43,728 nucleotides of DNA from Paraburkholderia phosphatilytica (GTDB lineage Bacteria; Pseudomonadota; Gammaproteobacteria; Burkholderiales; Burkholderiaceae). The translations under genes and the position numbers were made by a program. The notes under the pieces are model-generated. The model searched no databases, was not told where the DNA came from, and saw nothing but the letters and a program-made list of their open reading frames with translations. Shown piece after piece: positions 16,633 to 24,765 of the stretch (position 1 is the stretch's first letter; each line of letters starts with the position of its first letter). The stretch lies in assembly GCF_003443895.1 (NCBI RefSeq), contig NZ_QQOA01000054.1:1-43728 (forward strand), in the 5' to 3' direction.

Positions 16633-17729
16633 TTGGCGCGACGTCCCGTTTCAGGATCGAAGAAGTGCAGATGCCGCGCCGGCAGCGACACCGTCAGCGC
16701 TTCGCCGGACGCCGGACGGTGCGCGTGAGGCAGCCGCGCCGTCACGTCGTGCGAGCCCCAGCGGCCGTGCGCGAGATTGTCGGCGCCGAGCAGTTCGCAC
16801 GAATCGACGACGAGCGTCGCCGACGACGCGGCGTGCGCGCCGCCGTCGGCTGCCGGCGTCAGATGTTCGGGGCGGATGCCCAGGATCCACTCGCGTCCCG
16901 CCGCGACCTCGCGGCCGATGCACGGCACGCTGACGAGCGGCAGGGTCGGGCCGCCGTCGGCGACGACGAACGCGGAGCCGCGGTCGTCGATGCGGCCTTT
17001 GATCAGATTCATGCCCGGCGAGCCGATGAAGCTCGCGACGAACACCGTCGCGGGGCGCTCGTACACTTCAGTCGGCGCGCCGATCTGCTCGGCGTGGCCG
17101 CGGTTCATCACGATCACACGCTGCGCGAGCGTCATCGCTTCGATCTGGTCGTGCGTCACGTAGAGGCTGGTGGTGGCGAGCCGCGCGTGCAGCCGCTGGA
17201 TTTCGAGGCGCATCTGCACGCGCAGCCGCGCATCGAGATTCGACAGCGGTTCGTCGAACAGGAACACCGCCGGTTCGCGGACGATCGCGCGGCCCATCGC
17301 GACACGCTGGCGCTGCCCGCCCGACAGCTCGCGCGGCCGGCGTTCGAGCAGCGCCTCGAGTTCGAGAATCTTCGCCGCGCCCGCCACGCGCCGCTCGATT
17401 TCCGTACGCTCCACGCCCGCGATCTTCAGCGCGTAGCCCATGTTCTGCGCGACCGTCATGTGCGGATAGAGCGCGTAATTCTGGAACACCATCGCGATGT
17501 TGCGATCCTTCGGCTCGAGCTGGTTGACCACCTTGCCGTCGATCGACACCGTGCCGTCCGAGATGCTTTCGAGCCCGGCGACCATCCGCAGCAACGTCGA
17601 TTTGCCGCAGCCCGACGGGCCGACCATCACGACGAATTCGCCGTCCTTCACGTCGACGTCGATGCCGTGCAGCACGAACTGCTTGCCGTCGTAGGTTTTC
17701 TTTACGCTGTTGAGGGTGAGTGCAGCCAT
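16629..17729 (-). CDS. ugpC: sn-Glycerol-3-phosphate ABC transporter ATPase UgpC
   Basis: Cytoplasmic ATPase that drives uptake of sn-glycerol-3-phosphate through UgpA/UgpE. The 366 residues comprise an ABC domain (about 1-235) with Walker A GPSGCGKST, Q-loop VFQNYALYPHM, signature LSGGQRQRVAMGRA, Walker B FLFDEPLSNLD and the H-loop VTHDQIEAM. A C-terminal regulatory OB-fold domain follows (about 240-366), with WILGIRPEHL. This layout is shared by MalK, UgpC and related sugar ATPases, so assignment to glycerol phosphate rests on the ugpB and permease genes next to it. It starts 49 bases after ugpE, and its stop overlaps the DUF3761 start. Confidence 0.94.
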   Translation of the reverse strand: MAALTLNSVKKTYDGKQFVLHGIDVDVKDGEFVVMVGPSGCGKSTLLRMVAGLESISDGTVSIDGKVVNQLEPKDRNIAMVFQNYALYPHMTVAQNMGYALKIAGVERTEIERRVAGAAKILELEALLERRPRELSGGQRQRVAMGRAIVREPAVFLFDEPLSNLDARLRVQMRLEIQRLHARLATTSLYVTHDQIEAMTLAQRVIVMNRGHAEQIGAPTEVYERPATVFVASFIGSPGMNLIKGRIDDRGSAFVVADGGPTLPLVSVPCIGREVAAGREWILGIRPEHLTPAADGGAHAASSATLVVDSCELLGADNLAHGRWGSHDVTARLPHAHRPASGEALTVSLPARHLHFFDPETGRRAN

Positions 17730-17778
17730 CGCGTGTGCCCTGTTATCGGTTCTTGCCGTTTGCTTGTCGGTTGTTCGG

Positions 17779-18624
17779 TCATTTCTCGGCGTCGACGAGG
17801 CCGCGCACGAACCAGCGCTGCATCGTCAGCACGACGACGAGCGGCGGCAGCATCGCGAGCAGTGTCGCGGTCATCACGAGATGCCATTCGGTGGCGGTGT
17901 CGCCCGACGCGATCATGCTCTTGATGCCCACCACGGCGGTCAGCATCGACTGCTCGTTCGTGATCAGGATCGGCCACAGGTATTGATTCCAGCCGTAGAT
18001 GAAGGTGATCACGAAGAGCGCCGCGATGTTGGTCTTCGACAGCGGCAGCACGACGTCCCACAGGAACCGCAGTGCGCCCGCGCCGTCGATGCGCGCGGCC
18101 TCCATCAGCTCGTCGGGCAGCGTCAGGAAGAACTGGCGGAACAGGAACGTCGCCGTCGCCGATGCGAGCAGCGGCAGCGTCAGGCCCGCATACGTGTTGG
18201 TCAGATGCATCGACGCCACCACCTGCACGGTCGGGAAGATGCGCACTTCCACCGGCAGCATCAGCGTGACGAAGATCAGCCAGAACGCCGTCTGCCGGAA
18301 CGGAAAGCGGAAGAACACGATCGCGTACGCGGAGATCATCGACACGGCGATCTTGCCGATCGCGATCACGAGCGCCATCACGAGACTGTTCAGCAGCATG
18401 TCGCCGAAGGGCGCGGCAGCGTTGCCGCTGCCGTGCGTCCAGACGGTCTTGATGTTTTCGAACAGGTGCGAGCTCGGCACGAGCGACAGCGGCACCGTGA
18501 ACACTTCGTGCGCGTTCATCGTCGCCGCGCAGAACGCGACGTACACGGGGAACACGACGAGCAGCACGCCGACGATCAGCGTCGCGTGGCAGAAGAGGTC
18601 GAAACCACGGCGATTTTCGATCAT
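17779..18624 (-). CDS. ugpE: sn-Glycerol-3-phosphate ABC transporter permease UgpE
   Basis: One of two membrane subunits forming the channel of the Ugp importer. The 281-residue protein has six probable transmembrane helices, the first at about 13-33 and the last at about 245-268. The conserved EAA loop that docks on the ATPase reads ELMEAARIDGAGALRFLWDVVLPLSK (key residues EAA, then G seven residues on). The ATG at 18624 overlaps the last codon of ugpA in an ATGA, so translation of the two permeases is probably coupled. Order B-A-E-C is the standard ugp arrangement; ugpQ (the phosphodiesterase) is not present at the end of this row. Confidence 0.94.
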   Translation of the reverse strand: MIENRRGFDLFCHATLIVGVLLVVFPVYVAFCAATMNAHEVFTVPLSLVPSSHLFENIKTVWTHGSGNAAAPFGDMLLNSLVMALVIAIGKIAVSMISAYAIVFFRFPFRQTAFWLIFVTLMLPVEVRIFPTVQVVASMHLTNTYAGLTLPLLASATATFLFRQFFLTLPDELMEAARIDGAGALRFLWDVVLPLSKTNIAALFVITFIYGWNQYLWPILITNEQSMLTAVVGIKSMIASGDTATEWHLVMTATLLAMLPPLVVVLTMQRWFVRGLVDAEK

Positions 18625-19505
18625 GCGTATTGCACCCTTCGCTCGATGAAGCGGAACTGCACGACTGTCAGGCCGACGACGATCAGCATCAGCACGACTG
18701 ACTGCGCGCCCGAGCTGCCGATGTCGAGCCCCTGGAAGCCTTCCGCGAAGATCTTGTAGATCAGCGTGCGGGTGGATTGCGCGGGGCCGCCGCCCGTTGC
18801 CGCATCGATCACCGGGAAGGTGTCGAAGAACGCGTAGACCAGATTGACGACGAGCAGGAAGAAGGTGGTCGGCGACAGCAGCGGCACCGCGATGCCGAAG
18901 AAGCGGCGCAGCGGACCCGCGCCGTCGATCGCGGCCGCTTCGATCAGCGAACGCGGGATCGCCTGCAGGCCCGCATAGAAGAACAGGAAGTTGTAGCTGA
19001 CCTGCTGCCACACCGAAGCGAGCACCACGAGGAACATCGCCTGACCCGCGTTCAGCGCGTGATTCCAGACGATGCCGTACTTCGCGAGTGCGTAGGTGAC
19101 GAGCCCGATGCTCGGGTTAAACAGAAACGACCACAACACCGCCGCGATCGCCGGCGCGACGGCGTACGGCCAGATCAGCAGCGTCTGGTAGGCTTTCGCG
19201 CCGCGCGTCACGCGGTCGGCGCACATTGCGAGCAGCAGCGAGATCACGAGGCCGCTGACGGTGACGAGCGCGCAGAAGATCATCGTCGTCTCGAACGACG
19301 ACAGGTACAGTGGATCGGCGAACAGCTGCTGGAAATTCTTGAGCCCGACGAACACGCTCGACGTGCCGAATGCGTCCTGGGTCTGCGTGGACTGCCATAG
19401 CGCGACGCCGGCGGGCCACAGGAAGAAGACCACCGTGATCGCGAGTTGCGGCGCGACGAGCAGGTAGGGCAGGACGCTGGTGCCGAAGCGGGAACGCTTG
19501 TCCAT
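18621..19505 (-). CDS. ugpA: sn-Glycerol-3-phosphate ABC transporter permease UgpA
   Basis: Partner of UgpE in the inner-membrane channel. The 294-residue protein has about six membrane helices, starting with VLPYLLVAPQLAITVVFFLW (about 10-30). The EAA loop is visible as SLIEAAAIDGAGPLRRFFGIAVPLL, and FNPSIGLVTYAL is a common feature of this permease type. The ATG at 19505 is chosen because upstream residues are basic and unrelated to the family. It is 105 bases after ugpB; binding-protein messages often have such gaps, where RNA structure can keep the ugpB part abundant, but I see no convincing hairpin here. Confidence 0.94.
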   Translation of the reverse strand: MDKRSRFGTSVLPYLLVAPQLAITVVFFLWPAGVALWQSTQTQDAFGTSSVFVGLKNFQQLFADPLYLSSFETTMIFCALVTVSGLVISLLLAMCADRVTRGAKAYQTLLIWPYAVAPAIAAVLWSFLFNPSIGLVTYALAKYGIVWNHALNAGQAMFLVVLASVWQQVSYNFLFFYAGLQAIPRSLIEAAAIDGAGPLRRFFGIAVPLLSPTTFFLLVVNLVYAFFDTFPVIDAATGGGPAQSTRTLIYKIFAEGFQGLDIGSSGAQSVVLMLIVVGLTVVQFRFIERRVQYA

Positions 19506-19610
19506 CGAGACTATCCTGGGTTGATGAGGCGATGCGCGCACGCGCGACGCAGCCTTCTGGCCACGCCGCGCGCGCGGATTCAAACTGCCTGCGTTGTGCT
19601 GCTTGAATGC

Positions 19611-20936
19611 TTAGCTGCCTTGCTGCTGGAAGCGACGCAGCAGTTCGTTGCCGCGTGCTACGGCCGAGTCGAGCGCATCCTTCGGCGACTTCTTGTCCGC
19701 CCACACCTGCTCGAGCTCTTCGTCGATGATGGTACGGATCTGCGGCATGTTGCCAAGACGCAGGCCCTTCGTGAACGGCAGAGGCGGCTTGTTCAGCATC
19801 TGCTTGATCGCGGTTTCGCTGCCCGGGTTCTTCGCGTAGAAGCCCTGTTGCTGCGTCAGCTGGTACGCAGCGGTCGTGACCGGCAGGTAGCCCGTGTCCT
19901 GATGCCACTTCGCGGCGACCGCCGGCGAGGTCAGATACGCGAGGAACTTCGCGACGCCCTTGTAGGTGTTTTCGTCCTTGCCGGACAGCACCCACAGGCT
20001 CGCGCCGCCGATGATCGCGTTCTGCGGCGCGCCCTTCACGCTCTGGTCGTACGGCATCATGCCGGTGCCGAAGTTGAACTTCGCGTACTTCTTGATCGTC
20101 GCGAGCGAGCCGGACGAATTGGTGATGATGCCGCACTCGCCGCTGTAGAACTTCGACACCGGCTCATCCTTGCGGCCCACATACGTGAACGTGCCTTCCT
20201 TCGCCATGTTCTGCAGGAACTGGATATGCGCGATCTGCAGCGGCTTGTTGAATTCGAGCTGCGCGTCGAGGCCGTCGAAGCCGTTGTTTTCGGTCGCGAA
20301 CGGCGCGCCGTGCCAGGCGCTGTAGTTTTCGAGCTGGATCCAGCTCTGCCATCCCGACGAATAGCCGCACGACATGCCCGATGCCTTCAGCTTCTTCGCG
20401 TCGGCCTCGAGTTCATCCCACGTGCGCGGCGGCTGCTCGGGATCGAGACCAGCCTTCTTGAAGGCGTCCTTGTTGTAGTACAGGACCGGCGTCGAGCTGT
20501 TGAACGGCATCGACACGAGACCGCCCGTCTTCGCGTCGCTGTAGTAGCTCGCGATGGTCGGCACGAAGGCCTTTTCGTCGAGCGGCACGCCGGTCTGCTT
20601 GAACAGTTCGGAGACCGGCAGGACGGCCTTCTTCGCCTGCATCATCGTTGCGGTGCCAACTTCATAGACCTGCAGGATCGCGGGGGCGTTGCCGCTGCGG
20701 TAGGCAGCGATGCCGGCTGCGAGCGTCTGATCGTAGGTGCCCTTGAAAACGGGCACGATCTTGTAGTCGCTCTGGGACTTGTTGAAGTCGTTGGCGATGT
20801 CGTTCAGATGCTCGCCGAGGGCGGCTTCCATCGCATGCCAGAACTGGATTTCCGTGGTGGCGTGCGCGCTTTGCGCAACGCCGAGCGCGAGAACGGCCGC
20901 GACCGACAGCGAACGGAAAAGGGGCTTGCAATCCAT
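19611..20936 (-). CDS. ugpB: sn-Glycerol-3-phosphate-binding periplasmic protein UgpB
   Basis: Periplasmic receptor that delivers sn-glycerol-3-phosphate or glycerophosphodiesters to the Ugp permease. The 441 residues begin with a Sec signal peptide (about 1-26, LFRSLSVAAVLALGVAQSAHA) and continue with TTEIQFWHAMEAALGEHLNDIA, the typical opening of UgpB. Later landmarks are FNSSTPVLYYNKDAFKKAGL, the SGWQSWIQLENYSAWH region and GGASLWVLSGKDE, all usual in this solute-binding cluster. AAAGGAGA lies before the ATG. It heads the operon; a possible Pho box lies 50-70 bp upstream, which would fit control by phosphate starvation as in E. coli. Confidence 0.95.
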   Translation of the reverse strand: MDCKPLFRSLSVAAVLALGVAQSAHATTEIQFWHAMEAALGEHLNDIANDFNKSQSDYKIVPVFKGTYDQTLAAGIAAYRSGNAPAILQVYEVGTATMMQAKKAVLPVSELFKQTGVPLDEKAFVPTIASYYSDAKTGGLVSMPFNSSTPVLYYNKDAFKKAGLDPEQPPRTWDELEADAKKLKASGMSCGYSSGWQSWIQLENYSAWHGAPFATENNGFDGLDAQLEFNKPLQIAHIQFLQNMAKEGTFTYVGRKDEPVSKFYSGECGIITNSSGSLATIKKYAKFNFGTGMMPYDQSVKGAPQNAIIGGASLWVLSGKDENTYKGVAKFLAYLTSPAVAAKWHQDTGYLPVTTAAYQLTQQQGFYAKNPGSETAIKQMLNKPPLPFTKGLRLGNMPQIRTIIDEELEQVWADKKSPKDALDSAVARGNELLRRFQQQGS

Positions 20937-20982
20937 CGTTTGGTCTCCTTTGCGGATGACGGGCTGGTTATGAATTGCGCGA

Positions 20983-21004
20983 TTGTATTTACGTTCTGTG
21001 ACAG
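20983..21004 (-). promoter_or_regulatory. Possible Pho box and -10 for the ugp operon
   Basis: On the minus strand CTGTCACAGAACGTAAAT (21004-20987) matches the direct-repeat Pho box at about 12 of 18 positions; the first half CTGTCA is perfect, the second is poor. TACAAT (20988-20983) follows directly, which is closer than the usual spacing for a PhoB-activated promoter. Weak evidence, supported mainly by the known PhoB control of ugp in other bacteria. Confidence 0.3.
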
Positions 21005-21137
21005 TTCATGCTTGGCGAATACCCTGGTGTGGAGGTATGCGCCCATTCGGTTTGGATAACTGTGGTTGATGGGGCAACGGGTGAGCATTTAACATTTTTC
21101 GCAGTACCGCCACTCCCGGTGCGTTCGCTCCGGATAC

Positions 21138-21170
21138 AAAAAAGCCCGCGAATGTGTGTCGCGGGCTTCT
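21138..21170 (-). terminator. Intrinsic terminator downstream of ychF
   Basis: GCCCGCGA (21144-21151) and TCGCGGGC (21159-21166) form an 8-bp stem with a 7-base loop. Read on the minus strand, the stem is followed by six T (21143-21138), so it ends the ychF transcript. Confidence 0.9.
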
Positions 21171-21208
21171 TTGATTGTGCTGGTTCGCCCGTACGGACGA
21201 ACTTCCCA

Positions 21209-22303
21209 TCACACGTTAAACAGAAAATTCATCACATCCCCGTCGTGCACGACGTATTCCTTCCCTTCCGCGCGCATCTTGCCGGCTTCCTTCGCGCCCT
21301 GTTCGCCCTTGTACGCGATGTAGTCGTCGAAGCCGATGGTCTGCGCGCGGATGAAGCCGCGCTCGAAGTCCGTGTGGATCACGCCCGCCGCCTGCGGCGC
21401 GGTGTCGCCGATGTGAATCGTCCACGCACGCACTTCCTTCACACCCGCCGTGAAGTAGGTCTGCAGTCCGAGCAGCTTGAAACCCGCGCGGATCACGCGG
21501 TTCAGGCCCGGCTCGTCCATGCCCATGTCGGCGAGGAACACTTCCTTGTCTTCATCCGCGAGATCGGCGATCTCGGCTTCGATCGCCGCGCACACGGCGA
21601 CCACCGGCGCCTTCTCCGCTTCCGCGTACTTGCGGATCGCGTCCAGGTGCGGGTTGTTCTCGAAGCCGTCTTCCTTTACGTTCGCGACGTACATCGTCGG
21701 CTTCGCGGTGATCAGGCAGAAGGGCTTCAACAGCGCCTCTTCCTCGTCCGACAGATCCAGCGCGCGCACCGCCTTTGCCTGGTCGAGTTGAGCTCGCACC
21801 TTTTCCAGCACCGCGACGAGTTTCGCCGCTTCCTTGTCGTTGCCCGACTTCGCGGCTTTCGAATACCGCGCGAGCGACTTCTCGACCGTGCCGAGGTCGG
21901 CGAGCGCGAGTTCGGTGTTGATCACCTCGATGTCCGACAGCGGGTCGACCTTGCCGGCGACGTGAATCACGTTGTCGTCTTCGAAGCAGCGCACGACGTG
22001 CGTGATCGCGTCGGTTTCGCGGATGTTCGCGAGAAACTGGTTGCCGAGCCCTTCGCCCTTGCTCGCGCCGGCCACGAGGCCCGCGATGTCGACGAACTCC
22101 ACGACCGCCGGCACGATGCGCTCCGGCTTCACGATTCCGGCAAGCGCCGTCAGGCGCGCGTCCGGCACCTCGACGATGCCGACGTTCGGCTCGATCGTGC
22201 AGAACGGGTAGTTTTCGGCGGCGATGCCCGCCTTGGTCAGCGCGTTGAACAGGGTGGACTTGCCGACGTTAGGCAGGCCGACGATGCCGCATTTGAGGCT
22301 CAT
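21209..22303 (-). CDS. ychF: Redox-regulated ATPase YchF (Obg-related)
   Basis: A 364-residue P-loop protein of the Obg family that hydrolyses ATP rather than GTP and associates with ribosomes; it has been linked to the oxidative stress response. Walker A is GLPNVGKST (residues 8-16). VEFVDIAGLVAGASKGEGLGNQFL is the G3/switch region, and NVKEDG precedes the coiled-coil insert (about 130-200). A C-terminal TGS domain (about 280-364) ends in GDVMNFLFNV. The G4 motif is not the NKxD of true GTPases, which fits ATP use. It stands alone between the ugp operon and the divergent UbiH-family gene, with its own terminator. Confidence 0.97.
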   Translation of the reverse strand: MSLKCGIVGLPNVGKSTLFNALTKAGIAAENYPFCTIEPNVGIVEVPDARLTALAGIVKPERIVPAVVEFVDIAGLVAGASKGEGLGNQFLANIRETDAITHVVRCFEDDNVIHVAGKVDPLSDIEVINTELALADLGTVEKSLARYSKAAKSGNDKEAAKLVAVLEKVRAQLDQAKAVRALDLSDEEEALLKPFCLITAKPTMYVANVKEDGFENNPHLDAIRKYAEAEKAPVVAVCAAIEAEIADLADEDKEVFLADMGMDEPGLNRVIRAGFKLLGLQTYFTAGVKEVRAWTIHIGDTAPQAAGVIHTDFERGFIRAQTIGFDDYIAYKGEQGAKEAGKMRAEGKEYVVHDGDVMNFLFNV

Positions 22304-22559
22304 GAAGTGTCTCTATCAAGCTGATGATGGCGCGCGCCGCGAGGCGGCGCGGGACCGCGGGCGCCGACGGGAGCGGCTGCGCACGGGAAGCGGTCACGGA
22401 AAACCGCAATTGTAACCCTGTCTGGCCGTGCGGCCGGGCGGCGCGCCTCGTGCCTGGCCGTCAGCGCGACGCCGGCCGGGCGTTCCGGATGCCGTCCGCA
22501 GGCGCCTGTACGGGCTGCGCCGCGGTGCCGCATCGCCATGCCCGGCAACGCGCCACAGC

Positions 22560-22565
22560 TATAAT
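22560..22565 (+). promoter_or_regulatory. Perfect -10 box six bases before the UbiH-family start
   Basis: TATAAT ends six bases before the ATG at 22572, so initiation 6-8 bases downstream would begin the message at or next to the start codon. No ribosome site precedes this ATG. A clear -35 box is lacking. Confidence 0.45.
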
Positions 22566-22571
22566 GCAACG

Positions 22572-23744
22572 ATGACTGCACACCCTCAGACATTCGATGT
22601 CGCCGTGATCGGCGGCGGCCTCGTCGGCAAGACGGCCGCGCTTGCGCTCACGCTGGGCGGCCTTCGCGTGGCGCTGCTCGCGAGCCCGTGTGCGCCGCTG
22701 CCGGCGTCGGCGCCGTTCGATGCGCGCGTGTATGCGCTGTCGTCGAGTTCCCAGGCGCTGCTCGAACGGCTGCGCGTGTGGCAGGCGCTCGACGCATCGC
22801 GGCTTGCACCCGTCTATGACATGCGCGTCTATGGCGATGCGCATGCCGAACTGCATTTCTCCGCATTCCAGGCGTCCGTGCCGCAGCTCGCGTGGATCGT
22901 CGAGTCGTCGGTGGTCGAACGCGCGCTCGATTCCGCGCTGCGCTTCCAGCCGAATCTCACGTGGCTCGACACCCGCGCTCAGGCGCTCGACGTGAAGACG
23001 GACGCGGGCGTGGTCGGCCTCGCGGACGGCAAGGTAATCGCGGCCGACCTGATCATCGGCGCGGATGGCGCGCATTCGTGGGTGCGCGCGCAGATCGGTT
23101 CGAAGATGGTGCGCCGCGACTACCGGCAGACCGGAGTGGTCGCCAACTTCAAGGCGGAAAAGCCGCATGGCGAAGTTGCGTACCAGTGGTTTCGCGACGG
23201 CGAGATCATCGCGCTGCTGCCGATGCCCGCCGGTCACGTGTCGCTCGTGTGGTCCGCGCGCACGGAGCATGCGCAGGAGCTGATCGCTCTCGCGCCGGAG
23301 CAGCTCGCGGCCGAGGTTGAGCGCGTGACGCTCGGCACGCTCGGCCAGCTCGAATGCGTGACGCCGGCGCAGGGATTTCCGCTCGCGCTGCAAACGGTGG
23401 ACCGGCTGATCGCGCCGCGGGTGGCGCTGGTCGGCGATGCGGCGCATCTGATCCATCCACTCGCGGGGCAGGGCATGAACCTCGGGCTGCGCGACGTCGC
23501 GTCGCTCGCCGAAGTGATCGCCGCGAAAGAAGCGTTCCGCGATCTCGGCGACGCGGTGTTGCTGCGCCGCTACGAGCGCGCCCGCCGCGAAGACATCCGC
23601 GCGCTGACGGTCGCGACCGACGGACTGCAGCGCCTTTTTGCGGTGCCCGGGCATCTCGCGCGTGCGGTGCGCAATGTCGGCATGGCCGCCGTCGGCGCGC
23701 AGCCGCTGTTGAAGCGCTGGCTCGTCACCGCCGCGCTCGGCTAG
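22572..23744 (+). CDS. UbiH/UbiF-family FAD-dependent monooxygenase
   Basis: A 390-residue flavin hydroxylase, probably acting in ubiquinone ring hydroxylation. The N-terminal dinucleotide motif is VIGGGLVGKTAALAL (about 12-26). The mid-protein signature GADGAHSWVR holds the DG motif. The GD motif is in ALVGDAAHLIHPLAGQGMNLGLRDV, the block shared by UbiH, UbiF, UbiI and VisC. Which ring position it hydroxylates cannot be read from sequence. The ATG at 22572 is chosen because residues upstream in frame do not resemble the family and the glycine motif then lies at its normal distance. Its promoter may give a leaderless message. The dsbC gene follows after 157 bases. Confidence 0.9.
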   Translation: MTAHPQTFDVAVIGGGLVGKTAALALTLGGLRVALLASPCAPLPASAPFDARVYALSSSSQALLERLRVWQALDASRLAPVYDMRVYGDAHAELHFSAFQASVPQLAWIVESSVVERALDSALRFQPNLTWLDTRAQALDVKTDAGVVGLADGKVIAADLIIGADGAHSWVRAQIGSKMVRRDYRQTGVVANFKAEKPHGEVAYQWFRDGEIIALLPMPAGHVSLVWSARTEHAQELIALAPEQLAAEVERVTLGTLGQLECVTPAQGFPLALQTVDRLIAPRVALVGDAAHLIHPLAGQGMNLGLRDVASLAEVIAAKEAFRDLGDAVLLRRYERARREDIRALTVATDGLQRLFAVPGHLARAVRNVGMAAVGAQPLLKRWLVTAALG

Positions 23745-23901
23745 CAGGAACCCGAAACCTCATGCGGTTCGCGGCACGGAACGCGAATCCGGATCCGACT
23801 CAACCCAGGCTGCGCGGTATTCGCCGCGCAGCCGGCCCGATCGAGATACGCCGGCGTTGTGCGAATCGCGATCGGGCAGGACGCACCATCAGGAATACGA
23901 C

Positions 23902-24633
23902 ATGAAACGCTTTTCCCGTCTCGCCGCGCTCGTTGTGGTGATCGCTGCCACGGCATTGGGCTGTTCCGCCAAGGCCGACCAGACCACCGACAAGCTCAAG
24001 GCCACGCTGCAGTCGCGCATCGGCGACGATGCGACCATCAAGAGCATCTCGAAGTCGCCGATTCCTGGGTTGTACGAGGTGAATCTCGGCACGGAGATCG
24101 TCTATAGCGATGCGAATGGCGACTATCTGTTCATCGGCGACATCGTCGATGCGAAGTCGCGCAAGAACCTGACGCAGGCGCGCATGACCGAAATCAACCG
24201 CATCGATTTCGCGAGCCTGCCGTTCGCGAATGCGGTGAAGGTCGTGAAGGGCGACGGCAGCCGCAAGATCGCGGTGTTCTCCGATCCGAACTGCCCGTAC
24301 TGCCATCAGCTTGAAAACACGTTGAAGACGATGGACAACGTGACGGTCTACACCTTCCTGTACCCGGTGCTGTCGCCGGATTCGACGGTGAAGTCGAAGG
24401 CGATCTGGTGCTCGCCGGATCGCGCGAAGGCCTGGGAATCGTGGATGCTGGACCGTCACGCGCCCACGGCGGCCGGCACCTGCAATACCGCCGCGATCGA
24501 CAGCAATCTCGCGCTGGGCCAGGCGATGAAGGTTGACGGCACGCCGACGGTGTTCCTTGCCGACGGTCGCCGTCTGCCGGGCGCCGTGTCGGGCGACCAG
24601 CTCAACAAGGCCATGAACGAAGCGACGCACTGA
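23902..24633 (+). CDS. dsbC: Thiol:disulfide interchange protein DsbC
   Basis: Periplasmic disulfide isomerase that reshuffles wrong disulfides and is kept reduced by DsbD. The 243-residue precursor has a signal peptide (about 1-23, ending SAKA). The N-terminal dimerisation domain (about 24-85) contains IPGLYEVNLGTEIVYSDANGDYLF, given here by its ends IPGLYEV and DANGDYLF. The thioredoxin-like domain has the CPYC active site (in SDPNCPYCHQLE) and the cis-Pro loop VDGTPTVFLADGR. Two further Cys (IWCSPD and GTCNTAA) match the structural disulfide of DsbC. The ATG at 23902 gives the proper signal peptide. A lipoprotein cut at Cys20 (ALGC) is unlikely because position -3 does not fit. Confidence 0.95.
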   Translation: MKRFSRLAALVVVIAATALGCSAKADQTTDKLKATLQSRIGDDATIKSISKSPIPGLYEVNLGTEIVYSDANGDYLFIGDIVDAKSRKNLTQARMTEINRIDFASLPFANAVKVVKGDGSRKIAVFSDPNCPYCHQLENTLKTMDNVTVYTFLYPVLSPDSTVKSKAIWCSPDRAKAWESWMLDRHAPTAAGTCNTAAIDSNLALGQAMKVDGTPTVFLADGRRLPGAVSGDQLNKAMNEATH

Positions 24634-24765
24634 TGCGTCGCCTGAACGGATCTGGAGGCGCCGCGTGCGCCTCTCGTTTCATTCGGGCACAGGTTCTCCG
24701 CGCTTGCGCCGCCGCGCCGTTCCACCCGCCATCGTCCACTCCGCGTCCGCCTCCACACATTGCCG

